From: an uncultured SAR116 cluster alpha proteobacterium
Lineage (GTDB): Bacteria > Pseudomonadota > Alphaproteobacteria > Puniceispirillales > Marisalimonadaceae
DNA: 64,000 nt
Assembly: GCA_902593735.1 (NCBI GenBank)
Contig: CACJJL010000001.1
Location: 62,001 to 126,000 of the forward strand
Reading direction: 5' to 3'
The position numbers were made by a program, and so were the translations under genes. Numbering within the stretch: the stretch's first letter is position 1; the number at the start of each line of letters is the position of its first letter. Under the pieces are notes generated by a model. It saw only the letters and a program-made list of their open reading frames with translations. It was not told where the DNA came from and did not search any database. This document shows, piece by piece, positions 1-9,197 of this stretch.

Positions 1-716
1 ACGCAGTTATGTACTCATGTTCTCGTAACAAGTCCTATTGGCTTTCTTTGAAAGTGCCAGAAGAAAAAATGTTTTTTATAAAGTGTGCTGTCGATAATAT
101 TCAACTCCAAAGAGATAGACTCAAATTATTACCAGAACGTGAAAAATTTCGTCACACGCTTGGTATTGGAGACAGTGATTTTGTGATTTTATTTTGTTCG
201 CGATTTACTAATCGTAAAAGACCTTTGGACTTGATAGATGCTGTTGCATCTATAGGGATGCGTAATATTGTGCTTTTGCTTGTTGGTGACGGACCAGAGC
301 GAAAAAAAATGGAAATTGCCTCGAAGAAAAAAAACATCAGAACTGTATTTACTGGGTTTGTCAACCAAAGTCAGTTACCTAAATACTACAGTATAGCAAA
401 TTCCTATGCAATACTATCTGAGTATGATGCTTCACCAAAAACTTTAAATGAAGCTCTAAACTTTGGTCTGCCAATAATTTGTTCTAATATGGTTGGTACC
501 TCAGATGATTTAGTTAGGAATAACTATAATGGTTTCATAGTAGAAGTTGGTGATATCCAAGGTATCAGCCAGCATTTGAAAAATTTGAGCAAATCACATC
601 AGTTATCACTAAAAATGGGAAAGCGCTCAGAGCTTTTGGTTAGAGAGTGGAATTTTGATCAAAATGCAAAAGCAATTTTCAAAGCATGTAACTATGTCCT
701 TTTAAAATCATATTGA
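1..716 (+). CDS. Glycosyltransferase family 4 (GT-B), C-terminal part; 5' end truncated by window edge
   Basis: Frame is open to the window start (GCA GTT ATG...). Motifs 'LFCSRFTNRKRPLDLIDAV', 'LLLVGDGPERKKME', 'SEYDASPKTLNEALNFGLPIICSNMVGTSDDLV' are typical of GT4 C-terminal domains. Confidence 0.85.
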   Translation, partial: AVMYSCSRNKSYWLSLKVPEEKMFFIKCAVDNIQLQRDRLKLLPEREKFRHTLGIGDSDFVILFCSRFTNRKRPLDLIDAVASIGMRNIVLLLVGDGPERKKMEIASKKKNIRTVFTGFVNQSQLPKYYSIANSYAILSEYDASPKTLNEALNFGLPIICSNMVGTSDDLVRNNYNGFIVEVGDIQGISQHLKNLSKSHQLSLKMGKRSELLVREWNFDQNAKAIFKACNYVLLKSY

Positions 717-792
717 TTTTTTACAAATTTAGTCAACTGTTTCGTTTAATTTCTAGGTTTTTTATCAAATTAATATGCTTTATATAAATATG

Positions 793-812
793 TTTCTAAT
801 TGAAATTAGAAA
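793..812. terminator. Perfect inverted repeat TTTCTAATT-GA-AATTAGAAA between convergent genes (possible bidirectional terminator)
   Basis: 9-bp perfect arms read directly; lies between the ends of a + gene (716) and a - gene (905). AT-only stem, so terminator function is uncertain. Confidence 0.35.
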
Positions 813-904
813 ATTAAATTGAAAAATAAGAACAAATTAGTTACTTTAAATTATCAAAAAAATTAAGATACAATTATTGGCTATAACCTAAGATTTTAAT
901 CCAA

Positions 905-1840
905 TTAAATATTTCCGTGTTTTTTGTGAGACAGACAGGGTAAACATTTTATCAGTTCAGAAATTCCTTTGCTTATAGTAACTTTAGGGAAAAAACCAAA
1001 TGTTTCTATTTTTTTATTTGAAACAATATAATTTCTCTGATCTGGATCTTTTCCTACTTCAGCATTCTTAAAATAAAATTCTGGTATTTGTTTTTTAATT
1101 TCTTCACAAAGTTCAATTTTAGATAAGTTAGCTTCTGAAAGTCCTATATTAAAAATCTCTCCCGAAAACTTTATTTCGTTTTCTAAGGCATAAATAAAAG
1201 ATCTAGCAACGTCTGAGACGTGAATATAGTTCCTTTTAAAATTTCCTTCAAACAAAATTATAAATTTATCATTTAGAGCTCTGTTTACAAAATCGTTAAC
1301 TAACAAGTCTAGTCTCATCCTTGGAGAGACGCCAAAAACTGTAGCAAGACGAAAACTTACAGATTTTTCTCTTTCCATCAAAAGCTTTTCTACTTCAACT
1401 TTATCAACTGCATATTTAGAAATTGGTTTTAATGGAGTTGACTCGTCACAATAAATATTGCCTTGACCATCTCCATAGGCACTATTAGTGGTTGGCATGA
1501 TTATAAATTGTTGATTAGAGACCTTTGATAAAAGGAATTTTATTGACTCTTTATTAACGGAATTAGCTCCAACAGGATCTTTTGAGCAAAGGGGTGCTCC
1601 CACATATGCAGCTAAAGGAATTATGATATCATTCTTGGAAATAAGTTTAGTCATTGTTCCTTCATTTCGAACATCATCCACTATTACCTTAAGTTTTTTG
1701 TTAGGTATAAGGTGACCTAAACTAAATTGGTCGTACATATGATTATCAATTATAGTTACATTATATTCGTTTTCTAAAAGATAACTTGTAAGTACTGAGC
1801 CTATATAACCAGCTCCACCTGTTAGAAGAATGTTTGTCAT
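905..1840 (-). CDS. NAD-dependent epimerase/dehydratase (extended SDR), nucleotide-sugar modifying
   Basis: N-terminal GGAGYIGS Rossmann motif; 'PTTNSAYG...YAVDKVEVEKLL' catalytic S/T...YxxxK. Confidence 0.85.
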   Translation of the reverse strand: MTNILLTGGAGYIGSVLTSYLLENEYNVTIIDNHMYDQFSLGHLIPNKKLKVIVDDVRNEGTMTKLISKNDIIIPLAAYVGAPLCSKDPVGANSVNKESIKFLLSKVSNQQFIIMPTTNSAYGDGQGNIYCDESTPLKPISKYAVDKVEVEKLLMEREKSVSFRLATVFGVSPRMRLDLLVNDFVNRALNDKFIILFEGNFKRNYIHVSDVARSFIYALENEIKFSGEIFNIGLSEANLSKIELCEEIKKQIPEFYFKNAEVGKDPDQRNYIVSNKKIETFGFFPKVTISKGISELIKCLPCLSHKKHGNI

Positions 1841-2565
1841 AAATATTGCCTATCTTTAAAGTATTTTGGTATCAAGATTTGAGCTGATTTATAATCCAAA
1901 GGAGTCCCAATATCTATAAAAAAATTATTTTGCAAATATCCATATACTTTTTTTTCTCTGATTAATGTTATTAATATTTCATCTTCAAAAGATATTGAGG
2001 ATTTTTTTAACTTTAAAAATTTATTCAAAACACCCTTTTTTATTAAATATACACCGCTATTAATTAATAAATTTTTATCTTTAGAAAAATAAAGTCTCGA
2101 ATTTTTGTCCAAACAGAACTTAAAGTTAGTATTTATTAACTCTTTTTTCCTACAAATTAGAGATAAGTCACTATTTAAATTTTGATGAAATTTAAAAAAA
2201 TCTTCATAATTTATTTCTGATAAAGTATCTCCATTCACGACTAATATATTAGCATCATTATATTTGTTGTCAGAAAAAATTAAACCTCCCCCTGTCCCCA
2301 TAGGTTTGTTCTCGACTTCATAAATCAATTTTGACCCTCTGAATTTATTACCAAAATAATTTTGAATAATCTTGTATTTAAAACTAACTTGAAGAATGAA
2401 AACTTTAATTCCTAAATTAATTAAATATATTAACAAATATTCTAGAAAAGGAATGTTATCAACTAAAGCCATTGGTTTAGGTCTGTCTGGATTAATTTTT
2501 TTTAATCTAGTACCTAAACCACCGGCTAAAATAATAGCAGTATCAGTTGTGTTTTTAGAAATCAT
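1837..2565 (-). CDS. hddC: Sugar-1-phosphate nucleotidyltransferase, HddC-like (D-glycero-D-manno-heptose-1-phosphate guanylyltransferase)
   Basis: 'AIILAGGLGTRLKKINPDRPKPMALVDNIPFLEYLL' nucleotidyltransferase signature; adjacent to HddA-like kinase; 4-nt overlap with the SDR. Confidence 0.75.
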   Translation of the reverse strand: MISKNTTDTAIILAGGLGTRLKKINPDRPKPMALVDNIPFLEYLLIYLINLGIKVFILQVSFKYKIIQNYFGNKFRGSKLIYEVENKPMGTGGGLIFSDNKYNDANILVVNGDTLSEINYEDFFKFHQNLNSDLSLICRKKELINTNFKFCLDKNSRLYFSKDKNLLINSGVYLIKKGVLNKFLKLKKSSISFEDEILITLIREKKVYGYLQNNFFIDIGTPLDYKSAQILIPKYFKDRQYL

Positions 2566-3727
2566 GTATCACGTTTAAAATGTAATCTATAGACTTTTCG
2601 TCAAGATCTGGATAGTTACCTATGTAATATCCATAAAAATGAATGTGATCACAGATAGGATAATTTTCTGGATTTATATTATCAATTAATTTTTTGACAT
2701 ATGGTTGTCTAATTTGATTTCCACCACCAGCACTACCTCTTCTAAATTCAATGTTAGCTGAATTCATATTTTTTTCTAATGTATCTCTTTTATTTTTATC
2801 TTTATTAACAAAAATAAGATTAAAAGCATAATTACTTTGACCATTTAAATCAAAATCAGTGTAAAAAATATCTCCATCTAAACCAGATAAAAACTTATTA
2901 TTATTTTTATTTCTTAAATTTATATTTTTATCTAATCTCAATAATTGGTTAAGACCAATTACAGCATTTAATTCAGTGCTTCTCATATTATATCCAGCAA
3001 CCGCAAAAATAAACTCTGGGTTTAATTGTTCGTTATTTTCAATCCATTTATTTCTGGTTTTTTCACTTTGCATCTCTCTAACTAATCCATGACTTCTATA
3101 TGCTCTCAACAAATCATTATATTCGTCATTATTAGTGCATATCATTCCACCTTCTATTGTACTTAAATGATGAGCATAATAAAAAGAAAAGTTTGATAAA
3201 TGACCAAACGTCCCCAATTTTTTGTCATTAAATTTTGCTCCATGGCTCTCACAAACATCTTCAATTAACCAAATGTTTCTATCCTTAACAATTTCCAAAA
3301 TTTTATTAGTGAGTCCATTGTAACCTTGTGCGTGAGTTAGAAAAATGCATTTTGTATTTTTTGTAATTTTTTCTTCTAATAAGCTTGAATTTATAGCTAA
3401 GTTTTTTAGAGAAACATCAGCAAAAACGGGTGTGAAGCCATTTCTAATTATAGAAAAAACATCTGAAGACCATGTTAAAGGTGGAACAATGATTTCACCT
3501 CCCTCAGGAAAGTAATGTTTTAATAATGATATTGATATCAAATTAGCTGAGGAACCAGAATTTACAAAAATGCTGTGTTTAACTCCTAGCCACTTTGACC
3601 AAGCAATTTCAAAAGCTTTAACCTTTTCTCCTTGAGTAAGACGGACGTTATCATCTTTTAGAAAATTAATTATTGTAGATAAATCATCATTTGTTATATT
3701 ATTTTTCATCAAAGGATAATTTTTCAT
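2555..3727 (-). CDS. DegT/DnrJ/EryC1-fold PLP enzyme of the ColD/RfbH dehydratase type (His in place of PLP lysine)
   Basis: 'FVNSGSSANLISISLLK', 'EDVCESHGAKF', and 'NFSFYYAHHLSTIEGGM', where the aminotransferase Lys position is His186; 390 aa. Confidence 0.8.
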   Translation of the reverse strand: MKNYPLMKNNITNDDLSTIINFLKDDNVRLTQGEKVKAFEIAWSKWLGVKHSIFVNSGSSANLISISLLKHYFPEGGEIIVPPLTWSSDVFSIIRNGFTPVFADVSLKNLAINSSLLEEKITKNTKCIFLTHAQGYNGLTNKILEIVKDRNIWLIEDVCESHGAKFNDKKLGTFGHLSNFSFYYAHHLSTIEGGMICTNNDEYNDLLRAYRSHGLVREMQSEKTRNKWIENNEQLNPEFIFAVAGYNMRSTELNAVIGLNQLLRLDKNINLRNKNNNKFLSGLDGDIFYTDFDLNGQSNYAFNLIFVNKDKNKRDTLEKNMNSANIEFRRGSAGGGNQIRQPYVKKLIDNINPENYPICDHIHFYGYYIGNYPDLDEKSIDYILNVIHDF

Positions 3728-3771
3728 GTGAGTTTTTCCTTTTAATTTTAGTTCTCGTCTAGAGTTATTAT

Positions 3772-4761
3772 ATGATCATTTCAAAAACACCATTTAGAAT
3801 ATCTTTCTTTGGAGGAGGTAGTGATCATCCAAGTTGGTATGAACAATATGGTGGTGCAGTTCTTTCTGCTACAATTAATAAATACTGTTACATAAGTTGT
3901 CGACCTTTAGATGCCTTTTTTAATTATAATTATCGTATTGTATATTCGAAAGTAGAAAGTGTAAACTCAATATCAAAAATTCAACATCCCTCTGCTAAAG
4001 CGGTGTTAGAATATTTTTCTTTAGACAAAAACTTAGAAATTCATCATGATGCGGATTTACCCGCAAAATCAGGTATGGGATCAAGTTCTGCTTTTACAGT
4101 GGGTTTAATAAATGTTTTGTTGGAATATAAAAAACAAAAAATGACAAATATGGAAATTGCTGAACTTGCAATTTATTTAGAGCAAGAAGTAATGAAAGAA
4201 TGTGTAGGTTCACAAGATCAAATCGCTACATCTTTAGGTGGATTTAACAAAATAGATTTTTTAGAAAACAAAAAAATTTTAGTTTCATCTTTGTTGAAAT
4301 ATAAAGATAATATAATAAATTTAGAAAATAACATTCTACTTTTCTATTCAAAAAAACAGAGAATTGCCTCAACAATAGAGTTAGAAAAATTAAAAAATTT
4401 TAAAAATAAAATTGATGAAATGAAATTTATTAGTCAATCGGTTGATCATGGTTTAAGTTTGTTGAAAGCACAAAATTTTGACATTTATGAATTTGGCAAC
4501 TTAATGCATCAAAATTGGTTAAGGAAAAGGAAACTTCATCCCAAAGTTTCGAATGATAGTTTTGATACTGCCTATGATATTGCTATCAAAAATGGTGCGA
4601 TTGGAGGCAAAATGTTAGGTGCTGGAGGTGGAGGATTTGTTCTTTTTGTTGTACCTAAAGAAAAACAAAATAATATAATAAAAGCACTCAAACCATACAT
4701 AAATGTTAAATTTAAATTTGAAAACACTGGTACAAAAAGATATATTACGAACCAAGTCTAA
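3772..4761 (+). CDS. hddA: GHMP kinase, D-glycero-D-manno-heptose 7-phosphate kinase-like
   Basis: 'MIISKTPFRISFFGGGSDHPSWY' and 'LPAKSGMGSSSAFTVGLINVL' GHMP motif; 'GAIGGKMLGAGGGGFVLF'. Confidence 0.85.
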   Translation: MIISKTPFRISFFGGGSDHPSWYEQYGGAVLSATINKYCYISCRPLDAFFNYNYRIVYSKVESVNSISKIQHPSAKAVLEYFSLDKNLEIHHDADLPAKSGMGSSSAFTVGLINVLLEYKKQKMTNMEIAELAIYLEQEVMKECVGSQDQIATSLGGFNKIDFLENKKILVSSLLKYKDNIINLENNILLFYSKKQRIASTIELEKLKNFKNKIDEMKFISQSVDHGLSLLKAQNFDIYEFGNLMHQNWLRKRKLHPKVSNDSFDTAYDIAIKNGAIGGKMLGAGGGGFVLFVVPKEKQNNIIKALKPYINVKFKFENTGTKRYITNQV

Positions 4762-4788
4762 CCGTAAAATTTAAAACAGGATAAAATT

Positions 4789-6300
4789 TTGATTGACATT
4801 TTATTTGTACATCCAAATGCATCTAAAAAGATATATCAAGATCTTCACAAAAAAGATGCAGCTATTGAGCCACCAATTTGGGCTGGTCTCTTAGCTAATA
4901 GTGTTAAATCTATGGGGAAAGGAGCGGCTATTTTAGACGCAGAAGCTGAGCATCTTTTAGATAGTCAAATTGCTATAAAAGTGCAAGACTTCAAACCTAG
5001 AATTGTGTGTTTGGTAGTATACGGACAACAACCATCTGCCTCTTCGCAGAATATGTCAGGTGCTGTATCTGCGGCAAACGAAATAAAAAAACTTAATCCT
5101 GAAACTTTTATTTTGTTTGTTGGTGGTCATGTCGCAGCGCTTCCAAAAGAAACTCTAAAAAATGAACCAAGTATAGATGCTGTATGTACAAATGAGGGTG
5201 TGTACACAATAAGAGCGCTTGTGTCGGATAAAAACTTTAGATCACATTTAGACAAAATCAATGGTTTGGCTTATAGAGATTTTGAAAATAATATAATTTT
5301 AAATCCATACAATCATCCAGTTGAAAAGAGAAATTTAGACACTATTTTGCCAGGTATTGCTTGGGATTTACTACCATCTTTAAAAAATTATAGAACTGCA
5401 GGATGGCACTCATGGTCAAATAAAAGTGAAAAAAAACCTTTCGCAGCTTTATACACTAGCCTAGGCTGTCCTTACAGGTGTTCTTTTTGTATGATTAATA
5501 TAATTAACAGAACTTTACCAGGCACTGAAATAACCAGTGCGGATAGTAATAAATTTAGAACGTGGACACCTGATTTTATAATTAAGCAATTTGACTTTCT
5601 CGCTAAAAATAACATAGTTAATATTAAAATAGCTGACGAATTATTTGTGTTAAATCCAAATCACTTTATGAAAATTTGTGATTTAATAATTGAAAGAAAC
5701 TATAAATTTAACATTTGGGCATACTCAAGAGTTGATACATGTAAACCAGAATATTTATCAAAACTAAAAAGAGCAGGTGTTAATTGGTTAGGATTAGGCA
5801 TTGAAAACCCAAGTGAAAGTCATAGAGCAGAAATTCACAAATCTGGGTATAAAATCATTAATATTGTAGATCAAATTAAAATGATAAGAAATGAGGGCAT
5901 TAATGTTGGTGGTAATTATATTTTTGGGCTTCCAAACGAAACTCAAGATTCTATGTTAGGAACTTTAGAATTTGCAAAGGAAAATCCAACTGAAATGGCT
6001 AATTTTTATTGTGCAATGGCATATCCAGGGTCTCCTTTATACAGTGAAGCGAAACAAAAGGGTATTGAATTACCCTCAAAATATGAAGGCTTTAGTCAAC
6101 ATTCATATGAAACATTAAATCTAAGCAATGATAATTTAACAGCATCAGAAATTTTAAAATTTAGAGATAAGGCATGGCAAGATTATCATACGCATCAACC
6201 CTATAAGAAATTACTATTAGAAAAGTTTGGAAATAAAGCAGTAGAACAACTAGAAGAAACAACTAAGATTAAACTTAAAAGAAGATTAGTTGATGGTTAA
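4789..6300 (+). CDS. B12-binding-domain radical SAM protein (class B-like / BchE-like)
   Basis: TTG start; N-terminal 'ILFVHPNAS...PIWAGLLANSVKSMG' B12-like domain and 'TSLGCPYRCSFCMI' CxxxCxxC [4Fe-4S] motif; 'WLGLGIENPSESHRAEIHKSG'. Confidence 0.88.
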   Translation: MIDILFVHPNASKKIYQDLHKKDAAIEPPIWAGLLANSVKSMGKGAAILDAEAEHLLDSQIAIKVQDFKPRIVCLVVYGQQPSASSQNMSGAVSAANEIKKLNPETFILFVGGHVAALPKETLKNEPSIDAVCTNEGVYTIRALVSDKNFRSHLDKINGLAYRDFENNIILNPYNHPVEKRNLDTILPGIAWDLLPSLKNYRTAGWHSWSNKSEKKPFAALYTSLGCPYRCSFCMINIINRTLPGTEITSADSNKFRTWTPDFIIKQFDFLAKNNIVNIKIADELFVLNPNHFMKICDLIIERNYKFNIWAYSRVDTCKPEYLSKLKRAGVNWLGLGIENPSESHRAEIHKSGYKIINIVDQIKMIRNEGINVGGNYIFGLPNETQDSMLGTLEFAKENPTEMANFYCAMAYPGSPLYSEAKQKGIELPSKYEGFSQHSYETLNLSNDNLTASEILKFRDKAWQDYHTHQPYKKLLLEKFGNKAVEQLEETTKIKLKRRLVDG

Positions 6301-6318
6301 ATTATCTTATCTGTACTT

Positions 6319-7224
6319 TTAAAGCTTTAACCTTGTAAGAGACCCAGTTGTATAGTTACTGTATGTAGTTTTTTTTTCAATAACAGCATTCTTTTCGGAT
6401 CTTTCACATACAATAAACAAGTTTTCACCAATTCTAGGGATTTCATCGAGGTATTCAACATCTCTATCTGGATGGATTGGGTGGTCTCCAACTAAAATTG
6501 TAGTGTCTATTGATATTCTTGAACCACAATGAGGTTCTCTTTTGGTTTTATGAAGTAATGTATAATCAGATAAATTGAGATAACCTTCATTTGGTATTAA
6601 ACTATCCTCTTTGTAGTTTTCCAAAACCCATTGCATATCGTTATAAGATTCCGAAGTTTTTAAAAAATTATCATCGAATTTGTTTTCACTTATTAAACGA
6701 TAAAAACATAAATAATTTGATTTACAATCACCTATGATTGGTACATGCATATTTAATCCAAAAGGTCCCTCTACCCATGAGTCTGAATGTGGGATCGCAG
6801 TGTTTAAATTTCTATTTTTGTTTTCAGTGATTTCGTCGCCAAATTTTATTCTTATATTTGGGGTAACTCTAAATTTTTTAAGTAGTTCTGGATTAGGTTC
6901 TACTAGAGATGCAGTGATTTCACACCAATGTTTCAAAAATAAATTATATTCTATTGCGTATTCTTTTTTGGGAACAACTGCACCATTTGGAGTAATATTT
7001 GTTAAATCATGTTTGCCAACTTCTACGTTTTGCATGAACTGATCATCATTGTCAGCATATTCAATGTGCATAGCTTTTGAAATATAAGCTTTTATTGAAT
7101 TTTTTAAGTTAAGGAACTGATTACGTGCTATTTTTTTTTCAAGAAAAAAGTTATTACGTTTAGTCATATGCCATTTTTGACTAATTTCGTCCATTCTTTG
7201 TTTTCTGTAATTTAGTGATGACAA
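6319..7224 (-). CDS. Putative non-heme Fe(II)/2-oxoglutarate-type oxygenase (HxD...H...R), paralogue of 10636..11577
   Basis: 'AIPHSDSWVEGPFGLNMHVPIIGD' ... 'LLHKTKREPHCGSRISIDTTI' gives HxD, distal H and R; shares 'NITPNGAVVPKKEYAIEYNLFLK' with the second copy. Confidence 0.6.
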   Translation of the reverse strand: MSSLNYRKQRMDEISQKWHMTKRNNFFLEKKIARNQFLNLKNSIKAYISKAMHIEYADNDDQFMQNVEVGKHDLTNITPNGAVVPKKEYAIEYNLFLKHWCEITASLVEPNPELLKKFRVTPNIRIKFGDEITENKNRNLNTAIPHSDSWVEGPFGLNMHVPIIGDCKSNYLCFYRLISENKFDDNFLKTSESYNDMQWVLENYKEDSLIPNEGYLNLSDYTLLHKTKREPHCGSRISIDTTILVGDHPIHPDRDVEYLDEIPRIGENLFIVCERSEKNAVIEKKTTYSNYTTGSLTRLKL

Positions 7225-7228
7225 TATT

Positions 7229-8149
7229 TTATCCTTTGTTTAAATTAATAATTCTCAAAATTTCTTTTTTAATTTCTTCTGATGACGGAGGAAGATTATC
7301 AACTTTTTTGTCAAAACCTGCTGTTTTATTCTTAAGACCCAATACGCTTACATTGTTTTTCGTATTACACATTAATTCATAAGCAATTGCTTTCGCAATT
7401 CCATCAACATAATCATCATCAAGAACCAATCCTCCATATTTAGAGTTTTTTAGACTCGTCAGTTCTTCTTCGTTAAGTATCAAAGGTTTCAACCTCCATA
7501 GATGTATTAAATTAATTACATAACCAAGTTTAGATAAAGCTTCATGTGCTTTTATTGCGCTAAATCTAGTGATTGAAATGGCAAATATAGTAAAATCAGC
7601 TTTTTCGTTAATTATATTTTCAAAATTCTCTTGATTATCAAAAGATTTTCTATGTTCTGATATATAAAATACTTCTTCTTTTGCCATGAATTCTTTGTAA
7701 ACGGTTGAGTATTCATTAGGTGTCATTGGGCTAAAAATTTTTATACCAGGCATTCTATAATAAATTGAATGATGAGAAGAACCAGCGACTGGCCCAATTC
7801 CACCTTCCATCGCTATTGATCTTACAAATATTGGGCATGGTATCCCCCAAATTTCTTTACTTTTCGCTGCATAATTTATAATTATTGGAGCATTAAACCA
7901 ATTAAAACCTTGATATCTTATAATATAAATTGGCCTTTTGCCTGCCAAAGCAGACCCAACTGCAAACCCCCCTCCTGCTACATCAGCCATTGAAAGTTCT
8001 ATCATACCATCTTCCTCATACAATTCAGGCAAAGTTCCACCAACCCAGCCAACAGCTGACAAGCATTGGCCCATTGCAATGCCATTATTTGTTTTTAAGT
8101 GATCATATACTATTTCTTTAATAGTTTGCCTTAGAGATTTTTGCTGCAT
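7229..8149 (-). CDS. Transketolase-like / pyruvate dehydrogenase E1 beta-like protein
   Basis: 'ADVAGGGFAVGSALAGKRPIYIIRYQGFNWFNAPIIINYAAKS', 'GPVAGSSHHS', C-terminal transketolase domain; overlaps the E1-alpha-like gene by 19 nt. Confidence 0.85.
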   Translation of the reverse strand: MQQKSLRQTIKEIVYDHLKTNNGIAMGQCLSAVGWVGGTLPELYEEDGMIELSMADVAGGGFAVGSALAGKRPIYIIRYQGFNWFNAPIIINYAAKSKEIWGIPCPIFVRSIAMEGGIGPVAGSSHHSIYYRMPGIKIFSPMTPNEYSTVYKEFMAKEEVFYISEHRKSFDNQENFENIINEKADFTIFAISITRFSAIKAHEALSKLGYVINLIHLWRLKPLILNEEELTSLKNSKYGGLVLDDDYVDGIAKAIAYELMCNTKNNVSVLGLKNKTAGFDKKVDNLPPSSEEIKKEILRIINLNKG

Positions 8150-8973
8150 TTTTCCCAGATTTCTTCTATCATTTGATCTGCTAATTCTTGTTTTTTTGAA
8201 TTCTTATATTTATCAATGTATATTGCGTGTCTATCAAATTCTTTTTCGTTATCTATTCCAGCACCCGCATGCCAAAAAAGTCTTTTAGTATTTATATTAA
8301 ATAGAGCAGGTTGGTTTAAAGATGCTCTTTCAAGAGTTTCCCATAAAGCTTTTGGATCGTCATCTACATTGAATGATTGCATACCAAAACCTTTTGCTAC
8401 ATTATTCATTTCCCAATTTCTTCTAAATTTTTTTTCTGTCAATATTGACAAATTATTGTCTTCAACAATAAACCAAATAGGTAAAGATTTGGTGACTGCC
8501 CATCCAATAGATGCTAAAAAATAATCTTCTTCTGCCGCTGCATCACCTGCAAAACATAGAGTAAATATTTTGTTTCCAAAACATGCTCCTGTTGCTATTG
8601 GACCTTGACTTCCCATCAAGCCGTCATGACCAAAGAGATTGATATCTTTTCCTTGTATTGATGCGGATCCTCCCATCCCATTTGCACAACCCTTTGTACT
8701 TCCTAGAAGCTCATAAATTAGTAATTCTAGTTTACCACCAAATGCTAAATATGTTGAATGTCCTCTATGTTGAATGAAAATTTGCTTTTCGTTTTGTTTT
8801 TTGAAATCAAGGTAAGTTGCGATTGTACTAGCTATATATTCTTGGCCTGCAGATAGATAAACTGGAATAGTTATTTCTTTATTTTTAACTGCTTTATAAA
8901 CTTTTTTCTCAAAAGCCCTGCATAAACAAGCTTTATTAAAAATATTAATTTCGTTTTTTTTGTAATCTGTCAT
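8131..8973 (-). CDS. Thiamine diphosphate-dependent E1 alpha-like protein
   Basis: 'QHRGHSTYLAFGG', ThDP motif 'CFAGDAAAEEDYFLASIGWAVTKSLPIWFIVEDNN', 'GKDINLFGHDGLMGSQGPIATGAC'. Confidence 0.88.
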   Translation of the reverse strand: MTDYKKNEINIFNKACLCRAFEKKVYKAVKNKEITIPVYLSAGQEYIASTIATYLDFKKQNEKQIFIQHRGHSTYLAFGGKLELLIYELLGSTKGCANGMGGSASIQGKDINLFGHDGLMGSQGPIATGACFGNKIFTLCFAGDAAAEEDYFLASIGWAVTKSLPIWFIVEDNNLSILTEKKFRRNWEMNNVAKGFGMQSFNVDDDPKALWETLERASLNQPALFNINTKRLFWHAGAGIDNEKEFDRHAIYIDKYKNSKKQELADQMIEEIWEKCSKNL

Positions 8974-9127
8974 TATTATTCTTTAGGTTATAATATATAT
9001 AATTCTATTATAGTATTAAAACAACTATTTAATAAAACTTGTATTGATGCTTGAGTGGAAAATTCTTTAATTAAATAGATTAAGAATCTGAAATATTTAT
9101 AGTTCTTCTTAAGGTTTAAAAAATCTT

Positions 9128-9137
9128 ATTAGCTAAT
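9128..9137. promoter_or_regulatory. 10-bp palindrome ATTAGCTAAT in divergent intergenic region (possible operator)
   Basis: Perfect self-complementarity read directly; located between divergent E1-alpha and HemN-like genes. Confidence 0.2.
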
Positions 9138-9197
9138 TTAAATAAATTGTGATATAAAGTTTTCGCTTTTGCTTGTACAATTTTAAAGAGATATATA

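Noticed and set aside
6734-7042. 102-aa + strand ORF
   Set aside because: Antisense to the HxD oxygenase-like gene, which has coherent motifs and a paralogue.
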